A program made the position numbers and the translations under genes. DNA of 64,000 nt. Origin: Fidelibacterota bacterium (GTDB lineage: Bacteria; Pseudomonadota; Alphaproteobacteria; Rhodospirillales; Rhodospirillaceae). Every line of letters starts with the position of its first letter. The first letter of the stretch is position 1. Where the stretch lies: contig CANJMF010000001.1 in assembly GCA_947475895.1 (NCBI GenBank), positions 310,001-374,000 of the forward strand, in the 5' to 3' direction. The notes under the pieces were generated by a model. The model saw only the letters and a list, made by a program, of their open reading frames with translations. It was not told the origin of the DNA and ran no database searches. Of this stretch, positions 19,474-30,168 are shown in pieces.

Positions 19474-20553
19474 ATGGTTGCCGCCGACGCGCAAAGTGTC
19501 ATTGGCCTGAACGAACGTTCCCGGGACATCTTCCGTCATATCGTCGATTCCTATGTGGAAACCGGCGAGCCGGTGGGCTCGCGCACCATTGCGCGCAAGC
19601 TGGGCGGCACCCTGTCTGCCGCCACGATCCGCAACGTCATGGCGGACCTCGAATACGCCGGGCTCTTATATGCGCCCCATACCTCTGCCGGTCGCTTGCC
19701 GACGGATGTGGGCTTGCGCCTGTTTGTCAGCGGCCTCCTGCAAGTCGGCGGGCTCGACACCCAAGAGCGCAACGCCATCGAAGCTCAGTGTCAAACGGCC
19801 GGGCGTTCGTCCGAGGACGTGTTGGGCCTCGCGACCGGCGCGCTCGCCGGATTGGCGCAGTGCGCAAGCCTTGTGATGGCGCCGAAACTCGAGGCACCCC
19901 TCAAGCACATCGAATTTGTGAATCTTAAACCGGGCCGCGCGCTCGTCGTAATGGTCGACGAAAACGGCACGGTGGAAAACCGCCTGCTTGAAGTGCCGGC
20001 CGATCTGCCGCCTTCGGCCTTGATCGAAGCCGGAAATTTCCTCTCGGCGCGTTTGGCGGGGCGCACCCTCGGCGAAGCGCAAGCCGAGATCTTGGACGAA
20101 ATCGAATCGCGCCGCGTGCAGCTCGACAGCCTCACGGCAAAACTTGTGACGACCGGTCTTGCGACTTGGAGCGGGAGCGGTGAAACGGCCAACATGCGCG
20201 ACGGTGCGCTGATCGTGAAAGGCCAGTCCAACCTGCTCAACAACGTCACTGCCCTCGAAGACCTCGAGCAGGTGCGACGTTTGTTCGCAGCATTGGAAGC
20301 GCGCGAGCAAATGATTCGCCTGCTCGATCTCGTCGGTAAAGCCGACGGCGTTCAAATTTTCATCGGCGCGCAAAACGAACTTTTCCGCATGGCCGGCTAT
20401 TCGATGGTCGTTGCACCTTTCCTCAACACCCGCGAACAGATCGTCGGCGCCATCGGCATCGTGGGCCCCACGCGCATGAACTACGCGCGCATTATTCCGA
20501 TGGTCGACTACACCGCAAAACTGGTGGGTCGCGTCCTCGGTTCAGCCAGCTGA
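19474..20553 (+). CDS. hrcA: Heat-inducible transcription repressor HrcA
   Basis: 359-residue repressor that binds CIRCE elements, usually upstream of groESL in alphaproteobacteria, and is released on heat shock. The winged-helix N-terminus shows RDIFRHIVDSYVETGEPVGS and LSAATIRNVMADLEYAGLLY followed by PHTSAGRLPTDVGLRLFV. The C-terminal GAF-like domain ends in GIVGPTRMNYARIIPMVDYT. It is followed after 34 bases by grpE. Its own regulated genes (groESL) are outside the window. Confidence 0.95.
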   Translation: MVAADAQSVIGLNERSRDIFRHIVDSYVETGEPVGSRTIARKLGGTLSAATIRNVMADLEYAGLLYAPHTSAGRLPTDVGLRLFVSGLLQVGGLDTQERNAIEAQCQTAGRSSEDVLGLATGALAGLAQCASLVMAPKLEAPLKHIEFVNLKPGRALVVMVDENGTVENRLLEVPADLPPSALIEAGNFLSARLAGRTLGEAQAEILDEIESRRVQLDSLTAKLVTTGLATWSGSGETANMRDGALIVKGQSNLLNNVTALEDLEQVRRLFAALEAREQMIRLLDLVGKADGVQIFIGAQNELFRMAGYSMVVAPFLNTREQIVGAIGIVGPTRMNYARIIPMVDYTAKLVGRVLGSAS

Positions 20554-20587
20554 TTTTTCGTTGCAATCAAGATAGAGCGGTTTCCTT

Positions 20588-21205
20588 ATGAACAATCCCA
20601 ATCCGCAAGACGCCCCCGAAGACGCGCCGTTCGAAGCGCAAACGCCACCGCCGCCGTCGGCAGAAGCGGCAGCTGCCGCGTTAGCCGATCGCGTGAACAC
20701 GCTAGAAGCGTTGATTGAAACGCTGAAGAACGAACGTCTCATGGCGCTCGCCGAAGCCGAGAATGCCGGCAAGCGCGCCGACAAACGCATCGCCGACAAC
20801 GCCAAGTATGCGGTTTCGAATATTTGCAAAGCGCTGGTGACGGTGGCCGACAATCTCGGCCGTGCCTTGCTCGCAGCTCCGGTCGAAGCGCGCGCCGCCA
20901 ACGACACGCTGAAGAATCTCGCCACCGGCGTCGAGATGACGGAAAAAGAATTGATCACGGTGCTTGAGAATCAAGGCGTGCGCCGCGTTGAGTCGCTCAA
21001 CCAGCCGTTCGATGCCAATTTCCACAATGCCATTCAAGAAGTGGAAAACATCGGCGTACCCAGCGGCACAGTCGTGCAGGTCTTCCAAGAAGGTTACGTC
21101 ATGCACGATCGTTTACTGCGCCCCGCCATGGTGGTCGTCTCCAAAGGCGGCCCGAAGCGCGAAGCCGCGCCGGCGCGGCCGACCGGAGGCAACCAGACTG
21201 TCTAA
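20588..21205 (+). CDS. grpE: Nucleotide exchange factor GrpE
   Basis: 205-residue co-chaperone that releases ADP from DnaK. A Pro/Ala-rich acidic N-terminus leads into the long coiled coil (RVNTLEALIETLKNERLMALAEAEN) and the C-terminal beta domain with the signature FDANFHNAIQEVENIGVPSGTV. It forms an hrcA-grpE pair; dnaK-dnaJ lie 3 kb further on, separated by unrelated genes. Confidence 0.95.
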   Translation: MNNPNPQDAPEDAPFEAQTPPPPSAEAAAAALADRVNTLEALIETLKNERLMALAEAENAGKRADKRIADNAKYAVSNICKALVTVADNLGRALLAAPVEARAANDTLKNLATGVEMTEKELITVLENQGVRRVESLNQPFDANFHNAIQEVENIGVPSGTVVQVFQEGYVMHDRLLRPAMVVVSKGGPKREAAPARPTGGNQTV

Positions 21206-21248
21206 CCAGATCATCTAGCATCTGGTTTTCGAATGGGGGACCGTTGCG

Positions 21249-22502
21249 ATGAAATACCGTGTGCTGTTTCTCGTTGCGGTGATTGCCGGCGGTGCTGTTG
21301 CGCTGTGGCACCGATCACCGGCGGAAGCTGTCGATCAAACGCCCGGCACGAAATTCAAAATCGACGCTACGGCGCTCGCAAAACCCAGCACGCTCGCCAG
21401 CAACGCCTTTAGTCCTAAAGGCATCGCCCCACCGTCGGCGGCGCCGCTCGCCGTGCCGCAGGGGTTTGTCGTCAATGCCTTTGCGCAAAAACTTGCCAAC
21501 CCCCGCAAGCTTTTGGTTGTCGCGAATGGCGATGTGTTGATGGCCGATTCCGGCACCGGGCGGATCATGCTGTTGCGCGATGCTGACAATGACGGAAAAG
21601 CCGAAATCATCACGGTGTTTGCCGACGATTTCGCGGTTCCCTACGGTCTGGTGTTTGGAAACGGCGCGCTCTATGTGGGCGATCAAGTAGGCTTGTGGCG
21701 CATTCCGTATGAGCCGGGCGATATGAAGCCGCGCACGGCGCCGCTACGTCTTACGCCGGATGGCGCGTTTGGAACATCCGGCGGACACGGCACGCGCAAT
21801 CTCGCACTCGCGCCGGACGGCACAAAAATTTTCGTCGCCATCGGTTCGGCAACCAATATCGGCGAAGAACCCGCACCGCGCGCGACGGTTCAGGTATTTG
21901 ATCTCAGCGCCGACGGCACAAGTGTTGGCCCAGGGCGAACATACGCAACAGGTCTGCGCAATCCGGTTGGAATTTCATTCCTTCCAAACACCAACGATCT
22001 TTTCGTCACCGTCAACGAACGCGATGGATTGGGCGATGAGCTGGTGCCCGACTACTTCACAAAAATCACCGACGGCGCTTTTTTCGGCTGGCCCTACAGC
22101 TACATCGGCCAAAACCCGCAACCCGGTTTCGCTGACAAGCGTCCCGATCTCGTCGCGAAAGCCGCTGTGCCTGATGTGTTGTTCCGCTCGCACTCCGCGC
22201 CACTGGGGTTCGCGTTCTACACCGGCCAACAATTCCCCGAAGCATTTCACAACGGCGCGTTCGTGGCGTTACACGGATCGTGGAACGCGTCGTCGCCGCA
22301 CGGCTACATGATCGCCTTCGTTCCGTTCGCCGACGGCAAACCCACGGGCGGCTACGAACTCTTTGCCGGCGGCTGGCTGGCGGATGCGGGCAAGCAAGTG
22401 TGGGGTCGACCCGCTGACGTGGCTGTTGCCAAGGACGGCAGTCTTCTGATCGCCGACGACTTCTCTGCCAGCGTTTGGCGTATCAGCTACAAAGCGAACT
22501 AA
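21249..22502 (+). CDS. PQQ-dependent sugar dehydrogenase-like protein
   Basis: 417-residue secreted or membrane-anchored beta-propeller of the glucose/sorbosone dehydrogenase family. The N-terminus is a hydrophobic export segment (KYRVLFLVAVIAGGAVALWH). Propeller motifs include LLVVANGDVLMADSGTGRIM, DGAFGTSGGHGTRNLALAPDG and TYATGLRNPVGISFLPNT. Family members oxidise aldoses or sorbosone with PQQ and pass electrons to the respiratory chain. Neither PQQ-synthesis genes nor a cytochrome partner is visible nearby, so the substrate stays open. A VOC gene follows after four bases. Confidence 0.85.
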   Translation: MKYRVLFLVAVIAGGAVALWHRSPAEAVDQTPGTKFKIDATALAKPSTLASNAFSPKGIAPPSAAPLAVPQGFVVNAFAQKLANPRKLLVVANGDVLMADSGTGRIMLLRDADNDGKAEIITVFADDFAVPYGLVFGNGALYVGDQVGLWRIPYEPGDMKPRTAPLRLTPDGAFGTSGGHGTRNLALAPDGTKIFVAIGSATNIGEEPAPRATVQVFDLSADGTSVGPGRTYATGLRNPVGISFLPNTNDLFVTVNERDGLGDELVPDYFTKITDGAFFGWPYSYIGQNPQPGFADKRPDLVAKAAVPDVLFRSHSAPLGFAFYTGQQFPEAFHNGAFVALHGSWNASSPHGYMIAFVPFADGKPTGGYELFAGGWLADAGKQVWGRPADVAVAKDGSLLIADDFSASVWRISYKAN

Positions 22503-22506
22503 GTCC

Positions 22507-22974
22507 ATGACCAAACTCTCGCTCGACCAAATCAATATCGTGTGCGGCGACATGGATGCATCGCTTGCGTTCTATCGCAGGCTCGGTGTTGAAATGCCCG
22601 ATAACAACGTCTGGCGCACGACCTCAGGCGGTCATCACGCCAGCGCCGCCAACCCGAGGGCGAATAATGCGTCAGCGAGTCAGGAGTTCGGCTTCGATCT
22701 CGACTCCACCGCGTTCGCGCAAATTTGGAACAGTGGCTGGAAAGGCCGCGCTGATTTGAACGGCCGAGTCGTTGTTGGCTTTCACATCCCCACCCGCGAA
22801 GCTGTCGATGACGTTTACCGCGACATGACGGGTGCTGGTTATCGTGGCTTGCAAGAACCCTACGACGCGCTCTGGGGCGCGCGCTACGCCATGATCGAAG
22901 ACCCCGACGGCGTCGCCGTGGGATTGATGAGTCCCACATCGCCCGAAAAAAAATCGCCGCCCCCGAATTTGTGA
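22507..22974 (+). CDS. VOC (glyoxalase/bleomycin-resistance fold) protein
   Basis: 155-residue vicinal-oxygen-chelate protein. The first beta-alpha-beta module reads LSLDQINIVCGDMDASLAFYRRLGVEMP, and the second ends with the typical GARYAMIEDPDGVAVGLMSP. A C-terminal charged tail follows. It starts four bases after the sugar dehydrogenase gene and is probably co-transcribed. The substrate cannot be inferred: the fold includes glyoxalases, dioxygenases and resistance proteins. Confidence 0.8.
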   Translation: MTKLSLDQINIVCGDMDASLAFYRRLGVEMPDNNVWRTTSGGHHASAANPRANNASASQEFGFDLDSTAFAQIWNSGWKGRADLNGRVVVGFHIPTREAVDDVYRDMTGAGYRGLQEPYDALWGARYAMIEDPDGVAVGLMSPTSPEKKSPPPNL

Positions 22975-22981
22975 GCGCGCC

Positions 22982-23422
22982 TTAAATCTTTTTGCGGAAA
23001 TACACCACGCGTTCGGTTTCAGAAAAGCCGAGCGCTTTGTGCATCTGATGGCTCGCGGTGTTATCGAGCAAAGCGTCGGAAGCGAATTCTTTGCACCCAG
23101 CTTTGCGTGCCCAGATTTGCGCCTCGGCCGTCAACGCGCGCGCCACACCTGTTCGCCGTGCATCGGCGTCCACGTAAATCCCTTCCAGGAATGCGACCGG
23201 CGACGTCTCGCAGCCGTTCACATAATCGCTGCGCAGCGACGTTTCACAAAACCCCACCGGCTTTCCGTCCATCAACGCGATGCGCACGTCATGCTTCGCT
23301 GTATCCAGCAGCATCGCACCAGCACCGCCGCGCAGGTCGGTTTCGGAATAGTCCGGCCACAACGCACACCGCATTTTCACCCATGCGTCGAACAGCAGCG
23401 GCGTGATGCTAACGATCTTCAT
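22982..23422 (-). CDS. GNAT acetyltransferase resembling aminoglycoside 6'-N-acetyltransferase
   Basis: 146 residues of the GNAT superfamily. The acetyl-CoA site lies in LEGIYVDADARRTGVARAL (the R-x-x-G-x-A turn). Several stretches resemble the AAC(6')-I subfamily in particular: the N-terminal MRCALWPDYS, the central ETSPVAFLEGIYV, the NTASHQMHKALGFSETERVVYF region and the length of about 146 residues. AAC(6') enzymes acetylate aminoglycosides, but chromosomal homologues often have other natural substrates. It lies in tandem with alkB (one base apart) and is convergent with the VOC gene. Confidence 0.78.
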   Translation of the reverse strand: MKIVSITPLLFDAWVKMRCALWPDYSETDLRGGAGAMLLDTAKHDVRIALMDGKPVGFCETSLRSDYVNGCETSPVAFLEGIYVDADARRTGVARALTAEAQIWARKAGCKEFASDALLDNTASHQMHKALGFSETERVVYFRKKI

Positions 23423-23423
23423 C

Positions 23424-24071
23424 TCAAAGCGCTCGACGAAACGTCAGACTGAAGCGGCCATTCACGCCCGGTAGCGGACTGGTGCCCGCATAAATTTTCC
23501 GTACGCCGTGAAACAACATCCGCGATGCGCCGCCCATCATCAACGCATCGCCGCTGTGAATGACGAAGGCTTTGGTCTTGTCCGTGCGCGCGAAGCCGCC
23601 CACCAGAAAATCCGCATCGTCCCCAAGGCAAATCGTGATGATCGGCTGGGCGAAGTCTTTTTCGTCTCTGTCCTGATGCAGGCCCATTTTGGCGCCAGGC
23701 TCGTAAAAATTGATCAGGCAGGCGTCGGGCGCGAAATCCGGCCAGGGCGAATCCGCGGCAATCTTTCGAACCGCCCGTAAGAAGCTTTCCGGAAAAAGGG
23801 GCCAAGATTGGCCGGTGGCCGGGTTGGCGGTCACATACCGATAGCCCTTGGCGTCGCTCCACCACCCGGCTTGGCCGCAGTTGGTCATAGCGGCCGAGGT
23901 CGCGCCGCCGCCCTTGGTTCGCAGCCTGGCCAAAGGGGCTGCCGCCGTCACGGCGAACACACCTTCTGCGAGTTCCTGCTGCTCATTCGCCGCAAGGGCG
24001 TTTGGGCGAAAAATCACGCCTTCGGGTAGGTCTGGGGCCGGCCCGGTCAGGGCAAGGGTGGTCTGGTGCAT
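23424..24071 (-). CDS. alkB: Alkylated-DNA repair dioxygenase AlkB
   Basis: 215-residue Fe(II)/2-oxoglutarate dioxygenase that reverses 1-methyladenine and 3-methylcytosine damage. The iron ligands are the His and Asp of GLHQDRDE and the His in MLFHGVRKIY; the C-terminal GRFSLTFRR supplies the 2-oxoglutarate-binding Arg. The sequence YRYVTANPATGQSWPLFP matches the substrate-binding region of bacterial AlkB. It is divergent from dnaK. With ogt at the left end, the window carries two direct-reversal alkylation repair genes. Confidence 0.93.
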   Translation of the reverse strand: MHQTTLALTGPAPDLPEGVIFRPNALAANEQQELAEGVFAVTAAAPLARLRTKGGGATSAAMTNCGQAGWWSDAKGYRYVTANPATGQSWPLFPESFLRAVRKIAADSPWPDFAPDACLINFYEPGAKMGLHQDRDEKDFAQPIITICLGDDADFLVGGFARTDKTKAFVIHSGDALMMGGASRMLFHGVRKIYAGTSPLPGVNGRFSLTFRRAL

Positions 24072-24151
24072 GTGTTCGCTTCACATAAGGCCTGAAAACC
24101 CCCTCCACACCCCAAAAACCCAGGAAAAGAGTCACAAAATGAGGGAGCGGC

Positions 24152-24180
24152 GTTGCGGGCCTGTGACCATCCCCTTATAT
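24152..24180 (+). promoter_or_regulatory. Candidate RpoH (sigma-32) promoter of dnaK
   Basis: GTTG (24152-24155) and CTTATAT (24174-24180) are 18 bases apart, resembling the alphaproteobacterial heat-shock consensus CTTG-N17/18-CYTATNT. It lies about 130 bases upstream of the dnaK start, implying a leader of about 120 bases. No CIRCE element was found. Confidence 0.5.
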
Positions 24181-24310
24181 ACCCCGGCAAGGTTGAACGG
24201 GACTCCGGCGACCGAAAACCGTCGTGTCTTGAAGGCATTAACCCAGGGGACATCCTGAACAGCGCCGTATCGGGCTTTCGATGTCTGCCGCAAGCAAAGG
24301 AACGTAAAGA

Positions 24311-26215
<1,905 letters not shown>

Positions 26216-26237
26216 ATAACTGCAGTTGTGGCAACGT

Positions 26238-26267
26238 CCCCGTCGGAAGGTTAAATTTCCGACGGGG
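26238..26267 (+). terminator. Stem-loop between dnaK and dnaJ
   Basis: A perfect 11-base-pair stem (CCCCGTCGGAA at 26238-26248 with TTCCGACGGGG at 26257-26267) closes an eight-base loop, followed only by ATTGTTA and so with no strong U-tract. It probably reduces read-through from dnaK into dnaJ or protects the dnaK message, keeping DnaJ below DnaK levels. Confidence 0.6.
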
Positions 26268-26310
26268 ATTGTTACGGGGTTAGCTAAAAGCGGGTTGGGC
26301 TAAAAACGCG

Positions 26311-27444
26311 ATGGCGACAGCGACCAAGCAGTGTTTCTACGAAGTCCTTGGCGTGGTGAAAACCGCGTCCGGCGACGACCTCAAGAAAGCCTATCGCAAG
26401 CTCGCGATGGAATATCATCCGGACAAGAATCCGGGCGACAAAACCGCCGAGCACAAATTCAAAGTTCTCTCCGAAGCCTACGAAATCCTGCGCGATGAGC
26501 AAAAACGCGCGGCTTACGACCGCTATGGTCACGCGGCCTTCGAACAAGGCGGCGGTGGTGGTGGCGGATTCGAAGGCGGCTTCGCCGACATCTTCGACGA
26601 GATGTTTGGCGACATCATGGGCCGTCGCGGCGGCGGCGCACGTCGCGGTCCCGCGCGCGGACAAGACACCCGCTTCAATATGGAAATCACGCTTGAGGAG
26701 GCCTTCTTCGGCAAGAAGGCTAGCATTAACGTGCCGTCCTCGCTCTCGTGCGAAAAGTGCAAGGGCTCCGGCAGCAAAGACGGCGCAGCACCTTCATCCT
26801 GTCCCTCGTGCAAAGGCGCGGGCCGCATTCGCAGCCAGCAAGGTTTCTTCACGGTCGAACGCACCTGTCCCACCTGCCAGGGCGGCGGACAGGTCATCAC
26901 GGATCCGTGCGACAAATGCCGCGGCGCCGGCCGCGTGCGCAAAGACAAGAATCTCGAAGTCACTATTCCGCCGGGCGTCGAAGAAGGTACGCGCATCCGT
27001 CTCGCTGGCGAAGGCGAAGCGGGCGGACCGGGCGCGCCCGCGGGCGACCTCTACCTTTTCCTGACGGTGGCCACACACCGCATGTTCCAGCGCGAAGGCG
27101 CCAACCTGTTCATGCGCGTCCCCATCGGTCTCACCACGGCGGCCTTGGGCGGCAAGATGGAAGTGCCCACCATCGACGGCAGCAAAATCGAAGTGCAGAT
27201 ACCAAAGGGCTGTCAGCACGGCCATCGCTTCCGCCTGAAGTCGAAGGGCATGAGCGTTCTGCGCTCCACGGCGCGCGGCGACATGTTCTTGGAAGCGGCC
27301 ATCGAAGTGCCGGTCAATCTCACCGATAAGCAAAAGAAGCTGCTCGAGGAATTCGACAAGGAAGGCGATTGCGCCACCTGCAATCCCGAAAGCACCAGCT
27401 TCATCAGCAAAGTGAAAGAGTTCCTCGGCGCCAAGGCTGAGTAG
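26311..27444 (+). CDS. dnaJ: Chaperone DnaJ (Hsp40)
   Basis: 377-residue type I J-protein. The J domain ([20 protein letters not shown]) carries the HPD motif in [11 protein letters not shown] Gly-rich linker ([13 protein letters not shown]) precedes the zinc-finger domain with four CxxCxGxG repeats ([32 protein letters not shown]), then the C-terminal substrate domains. It stimulates DnaK ATPase activity. The first residues ([15 protein letters not shown]) are normal for alphaproteobacteria. Confidence 0.97.
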   Translation: MATATKQCFYEVLGVVKTASGDDLKKAYRKLAMEYHPDKNPGDKTAEHKFKVLSEAYEILRDEQKRAAYDRYGHAAFEQGGGGGGGFEGGFADIFDEMFGDIMGRRGGGARRGPARGQDTRFNMEITLEEAFFGKKASINVPSSLSCEKCKGSGSKDGAAPSSCPSCKGAGRIRSQQGFFTVERTCPTCQGGGQVITDPCDKCRGAGRVRKDKNLEVTIPPGVEEGTRIRLAGEGEAGGPGAPAGDLYLFLTVATHRMFQREGANLFMRVPIGLTTAALGGKMEVPTIDGSKIEVQIPKGCQHGHRFRLKSKGMSVLRSTARGDMFLEAAIEVPVNLTDKQKKLLEEFDKEGDCATCNPESTSFISKVKEFLGAKAE

Positions 27445-27456
27445 CTAGCCGAGTAA

Positions 27457-27627
27457 CTAATCGGCTTTCGCCGCGATAGCCTTAGCGTCGTCTTCCAGGC
27501 GCGCGACCAGACCCTGCATATTCTTGATCAGCGCCAGAATCTCACGCGCAATGTCGCCATTGGCCGACGCCGCAAGCTTATGCAAACGATCGATTTCGCT
27601 CTTAAGCATATTAATGCGTTCGAGCAT
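27457..27627 (-). CDS. Small coiled-coil protein, 56 residues
   Basis: An ATG at 27627, preceded on the minus strand by GGAG at a spacing of eight bases, opens a 56-codon frame ending in TAG at 27457. The product starts MLERINMLKSEIDRLHKLAA and ends ARLEDDAKAIAAKAD. Hydrophobic residues fall in a heptad-like pattern throughout, and Ala, Lys and Glu dominate, so it should be one long helix or coiled coil. It lies convergent to dnaJ and downstream of the 81-residue gene on its strand. Function unknown; conservation would decide whether it is real. Confidence 0.5.
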   Translation of the reverse strand: MLERINMLKSEIDRLHKLAASANGDIAREILALIKNMQGLVARLEDDAKAIAAKAD

Positions 27628-27705
27628 GGGGACATCTCCATGATGACAGCATGTGTGAAGGGTTAAGAGGGGCCGGAACCGGCGCGCGAAATCAGCGCGT
27701 CAGAG

Positions 27706-27951
27706 TCAGTCGACTTCGGAAAACCGAACCCCCGAGTATTTCTCTTCTGCGTACTCAACCGCGCGCGCACGGGCATCGGGCCCCATGAACGCGATACCGT
27801 AAAAACGCCCGTTGCCCGACGTGTCGGTGGTCCCCACCAGCCACGTATGGCCCGCCCGCGATATGGTCGCGAGGGCCGCGACGCGTCTTAATTCGCCCAC
27901 CGGGCCCAGCATCGCTTTAGCGTCTTCAGACGGGTTACGAAGTTTGCTCAT
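27706..27951 (-). CDS. Conserved hypothetical protein, 81 residues
   Basis: The ATG at 27951 is preceded by the strong Shine-Dalgarno string AGGAGG, but only one base separates them, which is unusually tight; an in-frame TTG at 27978 would place the start upstream instead. The product (MSKLRNPSEDAKAMLGPVGE...) has a short polar N-terminus, then an apparent beta-rich stretch TWLVGTTDTSGNGRFYGIAFMG and the closing helix ARAVEYAEEKYSGVRF. No cysteines, signal peptide or membrane segment. I do not recognise the family. It is divergent from dapB. Confidence 0.6.
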   Translation of the reverse strand: MSKLRNPSEDAKAMLGPVGELRRVAALATISRAGHTWLVGTTDTSGNGRFYGIAFMGPDARARAVEYAEEKYSGVRFSEVD

Positions 27952-28025
27952 ACCTCCTAAACGGGGAGATTGCGGCAAACCGGTGTCAAATACGGGGTTG
28001 TATCCGCCCCAGGTCTTACCGGCAC

Positions 28026-28054
28026 TAGAGGCGAAACCGATCCCTCCCTATACT
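28026..28054 (+). promoter_or_regulatory. Candidate dapB promoter
   Basis: TATACT (28049-28054) is a good -10 element, with a weak TAGAGG (28026-28031) 17 bases upstream. The 15-base string CTATACTCCGCGCTC (28048-28062) is repeated exactly before the PfkB gene, which supports a shared promoter/start-site signature. Confidence 0.45.
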
Positions 28055-28080
28055 CCGCGCTCTAAGACACGGGGTTTTCT

Positions 28081-28878
28081 ATGAAAATCGGAATTGTTGG
28101 TTGTGGCGGACGGATGGGGCGCATGCTCATCCAGGAAATCTTGTTCACGCCGGGCACGAAGTTATCGGGCGGAACGGAAAAAGCCGGCTCGTCCGTGGTC
28201 GGGCAGGATCTCGGCACCTTTGTCGGCGCACGCCCTGCCGGTGTCGCGGCCACCACCGACGCGCCCGCGTTGTTTGGCGCCAGCGACGTGATCATCGATT
28301 TCACGTCGCCCGCCATCACCATGGTCAACGCCGAACTTGCGGCCGCCACCGGCAAAGCTTTGGTCATCGGCACCACGGGCCTCGACGACGTCGCGCGCGC
28401 CGCCATCGCTTTGGCCGCGAAAAAAACCGTCATCGTCCAGGCTCCCAACATGAGCGTCGGCGTCAATGCGTTGCTGGCGCTCACCGAACGCCTGGCGAAA
28501 ACCCTGTCCGACGATTACGACATCGAGATCGTGGAAATGCACCACAGCGCCAAGGTCGACGCGCCCTCGGGCACGGCTTTAGGTCTGGGCGAAGCCGCCG
28601 CCAAGGGCCGCGGCAAAAAACTCGACGACGTCGCGCGCCGCGCGCGCGATGGTCAAGTTGGGGCCCGCCCCAAAGGCGAGATCGGCTTCGCGACGCTGCG
28701 CGGCGGCGATGTTGTCGGCGATCACACCGTCATCTTCGCGACCCAAGGCGAGCGCGTGGAACTCACGCACAAAGCGTCATCGCGCGACATCTTCGCCAAA
28801 GGGGCCGTGCGTGCCGCCTTGTGGTGCAAGGGCCGCGCACCGGGTCTGTATTCCATGCGTGATGTGCTCGGTTTATGA
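28081..28878 (+). CDS. dapB: 4-hydroxy-tetrahydrodipicolinate reductase
   Basis: 265-residue NAD(P)H-dependent enzyme of the diaminopimelate/lysine pathway. The Rossmann turn is GIVGCGGRMGRML, and the catalytic and substrate-binding segment is MHHSAKVDAPSGTALGLGE. The stop overlaps the nth ATG by four bases. Its position soon after dnaK-dnaJ is common in alphaproteobacteria. Confidence 0.96.
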   Translation: MKIGIVGCGGRMGRMLIQEILFTPGTKLSGGTEKAGSSVVGQDLGTFVGARPAGVAATTDAPALFGASDVIIDFTSPAITMVNAELAAATGKALVIGTTGLDDVARAAIALAAKKTVIVQAPNMSVGVNALLALTERLAKTLSDDYDIEIVEMHHSAKVDAPSGTALGLGEAAAKGRGKKLDDVARRARDGQVGARPKGEIGFATLRGGDVVGDHTVIFATQGERVELTHKASSRDIFAKGAVRAALWCKGRAPGLYSMRDVLGL

Positions 28879-29561
28879 AGCCTGCGAATGTCGCGGAGCT
28901 TTATCGCCGCCTGCGCGATCTGAATCCCGAACCCGAGACCGAGCTTAAATACGTCAACCCGTACACCTTGCTTGTGGCTGTCGCACTGTCGGCCCAAGCA
29001 ACCGATGTGGGCGTCAACAAAGCCACCGGTCCGCTGTTCGCCAAAATCGACACGCCGGAAAAGATGGTGGCCCTCGGCGAAGCGGGCTTGAAGACTTACA
29101 TCAAGACCATCGGGCTCTTTAACACCAAAGCCAAAAACGTCATCGCGCTCTCGAAAATCCTGATCGAAGAGCACGCCGGTCAGGTGCCGCGTGCACAAGA
29201 TGCGCTCGAAGCCCTTCCCGGCGTCGGCCGCAAAACCGCCAACGTGGTGCGCAATGTGGCCTTCGGTGAACACACCATCGCGGTGGATACGCATATCTTC
29301 CGCGTCTCCAATCGCACGGGATTAGCACCCGGCAAGAACGTGCTCGATGTTGAACGCAAACTCGAGAAGGTCACACCCGACGCCTTCAAACGCCACGCCC
29401 ATCACTGGCTGATTTTGCATGGCCGCTACATTTGCAAAGCGCGCACACCGGAATGCTGGCGCTGCCCCATCGCCGATCTTTGCGCCTTTAAACCGAAAAC
29501 GCCCGCGCCAGAATCGGTGAAGGCCATCGCTGCTAAAAAGAAAGCAAAGCGGAAAAAATAA
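28875..29561 (+). CDS. nth: Endonuclease III
   Basis: 228-residue bifunctional glycosylase/AP lyase acting on oxidised pyrimidines. The helix-hairpin-helix LPGVGRKTANVVRN contains the catalytic Lys, the catalytic Asp is in VDTHIFRVSNRTGL, and the [4Fe-4S] cluster ligands are C-x6-C-x2-C-x5-C in CKARTPECWRCPIADLC. A Lys-rich tail (KKKAKRKK) ends the protein. It overlaps dapB by four bases and its TAA abuts the next ATG. Confidence 0.97.
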   Translation: MKPANVAELYRRLRDLNPEPETELKYVNPYTLLVAVALSAQATDVGVNKATGPLFAKIDTPEKMVALGEAGLKTYIKTIGLFNTKAKNVIALSKILIEEHAGQVPRAQDALEALPGVGRKTANVVRNVAFGEHTIAVDTHIFRVSNRTGLAPGKNVLDVERKLEKVTPDAFKRHAHHWLILHGRYICKARTPECWRCPIADLCAFKPKTPAPESVKAIAAKKKAKRKK

Positions 29562-30164
29562 ATGGCCCCCGTGGAATTTTGGTTCGAATTCGCCAGCACC
29601 TATTCCTATCCGGCCGCCATCGCCGTCGAACAGGCCGCCCACGATCGCGGCCTCACGGTGCGGTGGCGTCCGTTTCTATTGGCGCCCATTCTTCAGGCGG
29701 AGGGCTGGAAAGATTCCCCCTTCAATATCTATCCGGCCAAAGGCGCTTACATGTGGCGCGACGTCGCGCGCATTTGCGCGGGGCAAGGGCTAGCATTCCG
29801 CAAGCCCACGCAATTCCCGCGCAACGGATTGTTGCCCGCCCGCATCGCGTGCCGCTTTACGGGTGAGTCGTGGGTGCCGGAATTTGTGCGCCGTGTTTAC
29901 GCCGCCAACTTCGCCGACGATCAGGATATCTCTTCGCCCTTCGTCATCGGCGAACTGCTCACCAAGCTCGGCCAAATGCCGGCGGACATTCTGCGCGCCG
30001 CCCAAGCCGACGAATCCAAAAACGCCTTACGCGCGCAAACCGAAACCGCCATCAAGATTGGCTTGTTCGGCGCACCGTCATTTGTCGTGGAGGGTGAAAT
30101 CTTTTGGGGCGGCGACCGTCTCGAAGCCGCCCTCGATTGGGCCAGCGGAAAACGTGCGCTTTAA
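29562..30164 (+). CDS. DsbA-family isomerase (2-hydroxychromene-2-carboxylate isomerase-like)
   Basis: 200-residue thioredoxin-fold protein of the kappa-class GST/HCCA isomerase type. The first strand VEFWFEFASTYSYPAAIAVEQ has Ser in place of the redox Cys pair, as in HCCA isomerases; FGAPSFVVEGEIFWGGDRLE near the C-terminus is the cis-Pro region and family signature. It probably uses glutathione, but naphthalene-type catabolism genes are absent, so the substrate is unknown. It begins directly after the nth stop codon. Confidence 0.85.
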   Translation: MAPVEFWFEFASTYSYPAAIAVEQAAHDRGLTVRWRPFLLAPILQAEGWKDSPFNIYPAKGAYMWRDVARICAGQGLAFRKPTQFPRNGLLPARIACRFTGESWVPEFVRRVYAANFADDQDISSPFVIGELLTKLGQMPADILRAAQADESKNALRAQTETAIKIGLFGAPSFVVEGEIFWGGDRLEAALDWASGKRAL

Positions 30165-30168
30165 AAAT

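Noticed and set aside
22507-23422. VOC protein plus AAC(6')-like protein as a drug-resistance island
   Set aside because: The two genes are convergent, have core-like base composition and no mobile-element signs; they are better treated as separate genes.
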